Assembly: GCA_050747865.1 (NCBI GenBank)
Contig: JBOGJI010000221.1
Coordinates: forward strand, 1-16,732
Source: JBOGJI01 sp050747865
GTDB lineage: Bacteria; Acidobacteriota; Thermoanaerobaculia; Multivoradales; JAHEKO01
Reading direction: 5' to 3'
Length of the DNA: 16,732 bases
In this document: in pieces, positions 13,574 to 16,732 of the stretch
Layout: every line of letters starts with the position of its first letter
Numbering within the stretch: position 1 is the first letter of the stretch
Translations under genes and position numbers: made by a program
Notes under the pieces: model-generated
Databases searched by the model: none
The model's input: only the letters and a program-made list of their open reading frames with translations
Told to the model about the DNA's origin: nothing

Positions 13574-14185
13574 ATGACCAAGGGGGAGGTGACCCGCACG
13601 GCGATCCTGGATCTGGCGCTGGACGAGGCCAGCCTCCACGGCCTGGCCGGGCTCTCGATCGGCCCTCTGGCCGACCTGGCCGACATGTCCAAGAGCGGCC
13701 TGTTCGCCCACTTCGGGTCGAAGCGGAACCTGCAGCTCGCCGTGCTCGAGCACGGCGTCGAGCGCTTCGTCGCCGAGGTGATGGCGCCGGCGTTCCGGCG
13801 GCCGCGAGGCGAGCCGCGGGTGCGGGCGCTGTTCGACAACTGGCTCGCCTGGGTGCAGGGCAGGTCGGGCCAGAGACGCGACCTGAGCGGCGGCTGCGTG
13901 TTCATCGGCGCCGCCACCGAGTTCGACGACCTGCCGGGTCCCATCCACGATCGCGTGTCCGAATACCAGAAGGAGTGGATGGAGGCCCTGGCCCGCGCCT
14001 GCCGCCTCGCCATCGAAGAGGGGCACTTCCGCTCCGACCTCGAGCCCGAGCAGTTCGCCCACGACTTCTACTCCATCATCCTGGCGCACCACCACTTCCA
14101 GCGCCTGATCGCCGACCCCCGCTCGGCCGAGCGCGCTCGCATCGCCTTCGAGCGCCTGATGGCCGACGCCCGAAGCCGCAACTGA
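13574..14185 (+). CDS. TetR/AcrR-family transcriptional regulator
   Basis: A 203-residue repressor-type regulator. The N-terminal helix-turn-helix lies at about residues 7-52 (RTAILDLALDEASLHGLAGLSIGPLADLADMSKSGLFAHFGSKRNLQLAV-type sequence), with the family signature GLFAHFGSK. The C-terminal ligand domain (about 75-200) includes GGCVFIGAATEFDD and a His/Phe-rich helix FAHDFYSIILAHHHFQ; its ligand is unknown. The ATG at 13574 is chosen because homology starts there and the promoter ends at 13563; the frame is open upstream to 13478 but that part crosses the promoter and palindrome. It should repress itself through the palindrome at 13544-13557 and probably controls the hydrolase gene 27 nt downstream. 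It may also touch the divergent receptor operon. Confidence 0.92.
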   Translation: MTKGEVTRTAILDLALDEASLHGLAGLSIGPLADLADMSKSGLFAHFGSKRNLQLAVLEHGVERFVAEVMAPAFRRPRGEPRVRALFDNWLAWVQGRSGQRRDLSGGCVFIGAATEFDDLPGPIHDRVSEYQKEWMEALARACRLAIEEGHFRSDLEPEQFAHDFYSIILAHHHFQRLIADPRSAERARIAFERLMADARSRN

Positions 14186-14212
14186 CGACGGACCGAAGAC
14201 GAGGAGGCCGCC

Positions 14213-15103
14213 ATGCCGCAGACCGAAAACAGCACGAACGTTCGCTTTGTCCTTCGCCTCCAGCGCGCCGGCCTCGGCGCGCTGGCCGGGCTCGATCCTT
14301 CGCTCGCCGCACGCGCGCTCGGGCGCCTATTCGCCACACCTGCCCGCTCACCGCGGCCGGAGCGCGAGCTGCGATGGCTCGCAGACGCCGAGCGCCGCGA
14401 GATCGTCGTCGACGGCCGGTCGCTGACACTCCACGTGTGGGGCGAGCCGCGCGAGCCCCTGGTGCTGCTGGTGCACGGCTGGGCCGGCCGCGGCGCGCAG
14501 CTCGGCGCCTTCGCCGAACCGCTGCGGCAGCGCGGCTTCAACGTCGCGGCACTGGACGGTCCGGCGCACGGCGCCTCGCCGGGCCGGCAGACGAATCTGC
14601 TGGAGCTCCGCGTCACCCTGGGTGAGGTGTTGCGACGGCTGCGACCCGACGCGGTGATCGCCCACTCCTTCGGCGCCGCCGCGACGACGCTGGCGTTCGC
14701 CCACGGCGCCCCCGCCTGCCCGGCAGTATTCCTGGCGCCGGTCCACGATGTGGGCCGCTACCTGCCCTTCACGGCCGAAGGCCTGGGGCTCTCCCCGGAG
14801 ATCGCCGCCGCCTGCCGCCGCCGCTTCGAGCACAGCCTCGGCGTCCGCTGGGAGCGCCTGCAGCCCGGCCGCTTCATGCCCTGGATGGACACGCCCCTGC
14901 TCGTGGCCCACGACGAGGCCGACCCGGAGGTGCCGTTCGACGACGGCCGCGTCTACGCCGAGCGCTGGCCCGGCGCCCGGCTCCACCCGACGCGCGGGCT
15001 CGGCCACCGTCGCATCCTCCGCGACCCCGAGGTCGTGCAGCGCGCGACGGCGTTCCTGCTCGAGCACACGGCGAGCACGACGCTGCAGCGAGCGATCGGC
15101 TAG
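14213..15103 (+). CDS. Alpha/beta-hydrolase fold protein
   Basis: A 296-residue serine hydrolase candidate, apparently cytoplasmic. The catalytic elements are visible: oxyanion region HGW at 88-90 (LVLLVHGWAGRG), nucleophile S152 in the elbow AHSFG (150-154, where the usual first Gly is Ala), D237 (HDEADPEVPF) and H265 (GLGHRRIL). DGPAHGASPG (115-124) is the usual loop after strand 4. The first 60 residues are a poorly conserved helical extension, without a clear signal peptide. The substrate is unknown; family members are esterases, lipases, thioesterases or peptidases. GAGGAGG lies 5-6 nt before the ATG. It follows the TetR gene by 27 nt, so the two are probably one transcript and the regulator's ligand may be related to the enzyme's substrate. 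Confidence 0.88.
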   Translation: MPQTENSTNVRFVLRLQRAGLGALAGLDPSLAARALGRLFATPARSPRPERELRWLADAERREIVVDGRSLTLHVWGEPREPLVLLVHGWAGRGAQLGAFAEPLRQRGFNVAALDGPAHGASPGRQTNLLELRVTLGEVLRRLRPDAVIAHSFGAAATTLAFAHGAPACPAVFLAPVHDVGRYLPFTAEGLGLSPEIAAACRRRFEHSLGVRWERLQPGRFMPWMDTPLLVAHDEADPEVPFDDGRVYAERWPGARLHPTRGLGHRRILRDPEVVQRATAFLLEHTASTTLQRAIG

Positions 15104-15145
15104 CACTACTCATGGCACTCCTCGGCGTTGCTCCACAAGTCTTCT

Positions 15146-15245
15146 TGGCGGAAGCGCATGGGAATCGAACCCACCCCGGACGCCGGGTGCGGCGCCCGAC
15201 AGCGGTTTTGAAGACCGCGCCCGACACCAGTCGAGATGCGCTTCC
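15146..15245 (-). tRNA. selC: tRNA-Sec (anticodon TCA), selenocysteine tRNA
   Basis: The minus strand folds as a bacterial selenocysteine tRNA of 97 nt plus encoded CCA (15146-15148). The acceptor stem has 8 bp (GGAAGCGC with GCGCTTCC), then discriminator G. The D-stem has 6 bp (CTCGAC with GTCGGG) and a 4-nt loop TGGT. The anticodon stem GCGGT/ACCGC carries loop CTTCAAA, so the anticodon is TCA, which reads UGA. A long variable arm (GGGCGCCG with CGGCGTCC) follows, and the T-arm loop is TTCGATT on a 5-bp stem. The 8+5 stem pattern, 6-bp D-stem and TCA anticodon together identify tRNA-Sec. Its 5' end is only 17 nt after the stop of the upstream minus-strand gene, so it may be cotranscribed and processed. 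It needs SelA, SelB and SelD, none of which are in the window. Confidence 0.96.
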
Positions 15246-15262
15246 GGCCGGAGGATAGCGCG

Positions 15263-15727
15263 TCAGGCCGACAGCCGGGCGACCCGGGTGAAGAGGCGTT
15301 GCGGCGCCCGCGCCGGGGCGTCGACGATGACGTGGCCGTCGTCCGAGTCGATCTCGATGCGCAGGCGGTCGCCGCGCTTCTCGACCCATACACGGTCCCC
15401 GCCGTCCTGCACCCGCAGCAGCACCCCGTCGGGAGCCTCGGCGACGCCGGCGAGCACACCGGTGATCGCCGGCAGCAGGTGCCGGACCTCGGACAGCTCG
15501 GCCGTCAGTTGCTCCCTCTCGACCGAGCGGCCGGCGATCGCCAGTCCCATCTCCGCGGCCGCCAGCGGCACGGGCACGCGGATCCGGACGCCGTCGGAGG
15601 GAGCGTCCACCGCGACCCACGCCAGCCCCGCCCGCCACGCCCACAGCCCGACGACCAGGCCGAGGACCAGAGCGCAGGCGGCATAGGCGCCGAGGGCGCC
15701 AAGCAGGATCTTCTGCCAGCGTCTCAT
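15263..15727 (-). CDS. Membrane-anchored protein of unknown function sharing a domain with its neighbour
   Basis: A 154-residue protein with one N-terminal membrane segment (about residues 7-31, ILLGALGAYAACALVLGLVVGLW) and the rest presumably outside the inner membrane. Residues 37-117 (VRIRVPVPLAAAEM ... VLLRVQDGGDRVWVEKRG) repeat the pattern of the two modules in the upstream protein: a strand, a V/I-P-L motif at 52-55, helices, then V.DGGD.V.V at about 106-115. It then ends with LRIEIDSDDGHVIVDAP. I do not recognise the function. The ATG has GGAGG 7 nt upstream and lies 1 nt after the stop of the upstream gene, so the two form an operon and probably a complex or pathway. selC follows 17 nt downstream. 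Confidence 0.8.
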   Translation of the reverse strand: MRRWQKILLGALGAYAACALVLGLVVGLWAWRAGLAWVAVDAPSDGVRIRVPVPLAAAEMGLAIAGRSVEREQLTAELSEVRHLLPAITGVLAGVAEAPDGVLLRVQDGGDRVWVEKRGDRLRIEIDSDDGHVIVDAPARAPQRLFTRVARLSA

Positions 15728-15728
15728 G

Positions 15729-16328
15729 TCAGGCCTCCGGTCGCTGTTCGTTGCTCGAGTCGATCCACATGCGGACGTGGGTGGCGCCGTCGTCGTCGAC
15801 GATGGTCACCAGCTCGCCGTCCTGCTCCTGCGCCAGGGCGTCGAGCGCGGCCCGGATGTTCAAGCTGTCCCCCTCGCCCGAGGCCAGCGCTTCGACCACG
15901 CGCAGGGGGATGCGGGCCTCCACCTGCGCCAGGCTGCCACCGTGCTCGTGGACGCGAACGAGCATCAGACGCCCCGCGCGAACGACCCGCACCTCGTCCC
16001 CGCCGTCGTGGATCTTCACGTATTCGGCGTCGGGCGAGACCGTGAGCTCGCGCAGCAGCTCCTTGAGGTCGCGACTGTCGAACCCGTGCTCGTCGAAGTC
16101 GAGCCGCGCCTCCGCCGACGCCCCCTCGAACAGCGGCACGGCCTTGTGCACCAGCTCGATGGGCAGGTTCAGCTCGACCGTCGCGCCGCCATTCGCCTGC
16201 TCGGTGACCCGGACGTGCAGCCAGCGGTCGGCCTGATGTCGATCGTCCTGCTGCCCCATCGCCGGGCGCCCGCCGGCGGCGAACACCGCGAGCGCGGCGA
16301 CGACGGGAACCATGGCATACCTCTTCAT
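15729..16328 (-). CDS. Exported protein with two tandem small domains, function unknown
   Basis: A 199-residue exported protein; residues 1-25 are a signal peptide (VPVVAALAVFAAGGRPAMG, then QQDD). The mature part is two copies of one module: residues 36-118 (LHVRVTEQ ... VELNLPIELV ... YVKIHDGGDEVRVV) and 121-191 (LMLVRVHE ... VEARIPLRVV ... LVTIVDDDGATHVRMWID). Each has a strand, an I-P-L motif, helices and a final D-D/G-G-V strand. The pattern recalls short domains found in envelope-stress proteins of the LiaX/YvlB kind, but that link is tentative. AGGAGG lies 7 nt before the ATG. It is divergent (138-nt gap) from an HlyD-type adaptor gene, which suggests an envelope context. Confidence 0.82.
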   Translation of the reverse strand: MKRYAMVPVVAALAVFAAGGRPAMGQQDDRHQADRWLHVRVTEQANGGATVELNLPIELVHKAVPLFEGASAEARLDFDEHGFDSRDLKELLRELTVSPDAEYVKIHDGGDEVRVVRAGRLMLVRVHEHGGSLAQVEARIPLRVVEALASGEGDSLNIRAALDALAQEQDGELVTIVDDDGATHVRMWIDSSNEQRPEA

Positions 16329-16466
16329 TGGCGATTCCTCCTGTCGTGCGGGTCGCTCTCGACCTCGTCATTACCCTACGAGGAACGCCCGCACCGAGTT
16401 TCGCCGGCGGGCTTGCGTACTATTGGCTCTTCCCGGAGGACTGTCTGGGCGCGAGGAGGTCTCTCG

Positions 16467-16732
16467 ATGAGCCGAACCCCACACCTGCTTCTCCTCTTCT
16501 CCGTCGTCGTCGGATGCGGCGAGGAGCCGCCGGCGGCGGTCGGGACCCTGGAGCGCGACCGCGTCGAGGTCGCGGCGCCGGCCGCCGAGACCCTGCGCGA
16601 GCTGGCCGTGCGCGAAGGGGACGAGGTGGCCGCCGGGCAGCTGCTGGCGCGTCTCGACCCCTCCCGGCTGGAGGCCGAGCTGCGGCGCGCGCACGCCGCC
16701 CGCGACCAGGCCGACGCCGCCCTGTCGGAGGC
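16467..16732 (+). CDS. HlyD/RND-type periplasmic adaptor lipoprotein, N-terminal part (runs off right edge)
   Basis: The first 88 codons of a membrane-fusion (adaptor) protein of a secretion or efflux system. Residues 1-17 are a lipoprotein signal: LLLLFSVVVGC with lipobox V-V-G-C17. Next comes the start of the biotinyl-lipoyl-like domain (RVEVAAPAAETLRELAVREGDEVAAGQLLARLDP, about 32-65) and then the first coiled-coil helix (SRLEAELRRAHAARDQADAALSEA). GAGGAGGT lies about 6 nt before the ATG, making the start secure. The cognate transporter would be expected beyond the right edge; ABC (MacAB-like), RND or a heavy-metal type cannot be told apart yet. It diverges from the two-gene operon of domain-sharing exported proteins. 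Confidence 0.88.
   Translation, partial: MSRTPHLLLLFSVVVGCGEEPPAAVGTLERDRVEVAAPAAETLRELAVREGDEVAAGQLLARLDPSRLEAELRRAHAARDQADAALSE

Noticed and set aside
15104..15262. Possible integration site at the tRNA gene, since selC is a known island target in enterobacteria.
   Set aside because: No integrase gene and no direct repeat of the tRNA 3' end is seen in the window.
16329..16466. Promoters in the divergent gap before the adaptor gene, such as TACTAT at 16418-16423 on the plus strand.
   Set aside because: The -10-like boxes have no matching -35 and are too weak to list as features.

Overview
The window is a high-GC (visibly about 70% G+C), gene-dense piece of a bacterial chromosome. A lipid A deacylase (PagL type), a TonB-dependent receptor, exported M16 peptidases and a lipoprotein periplasmic adaptor all imply a two-membrane (Gram-negative type) envelope. 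No marker here fixes the phylum. The gene style (M16 pair, OPT transporter, start codons set directly behind TAnnnT boxes, a REP-like GGGGACACA palindrome) would fit an acidobacterial lineage, but that is inference only. A selenocysteine tRNA shows that the organism probably makes selenoproteins.

Layout. At 1-2197 (minus strand) an FmdB-type zinc-ribbon gene is followed by two exported M16 (insulinase-type) zinc peptidases; the second runs off the left edge. At 2305-2974 there is a Phd/VapC-type toxin-antitoxin pair with its own extended -10 promoter and a likely autoregulatory inverted repeat. At 2995-4221 is moeA (molybdenum cofactor synthesis). Converging on it is a minus-strand cluster (4223-5624): a CGNR/ABATE zinc-finger regulator, a tiny CDGSH iron-sulfur protein and a PagL lipid A 3-O-deacylase. 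The regulator shares a compact divergent promoter with a DinB-family protein (5727-6194). A PP2C/RsbU-type phosphatase with an N-terminal four-cysteine knuckle and an OPT-family transporter follow on the plus strand.

At 9178-13297 (minus) is the most interesting unit: a TonB-dependent receptor carrying the FRAP...His...NPxL signature of heme receptors, followed 13 nt later by an exported 591-residue protein built from four chelatase (CbiX/SirB-like) lobes with a histidine-rich insert. A Fur-box-like palindrome sits just downstream of the promoter. This reads as a metal-tetrapyrrole or metal acquisition operon in which the chelatase fold works outside the cytoplasm. Divergent from it are a TetR regulator, with a perfect operator embedded between its -35 and -10, and an alpha/beta hydrolase. 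Between the two divergent promoters lies a perfect 17-bp-arm palindrome.

At the right end are selC (tRNA-Sec, minus), two exported or membrane-anchored proteins that share a duplicated small domain (15263-16328, minus), and the start of a divergent HlyD-type lipoprotein adaptor that runs off the right edge. No CRISPR array, insertion sequence, rRNA or integrase was seen, and no gene-free stretch exceeds 300 bases; the longest is the 276-nt region between the TonB receptor and the TetR gene, whose sites are itemised.
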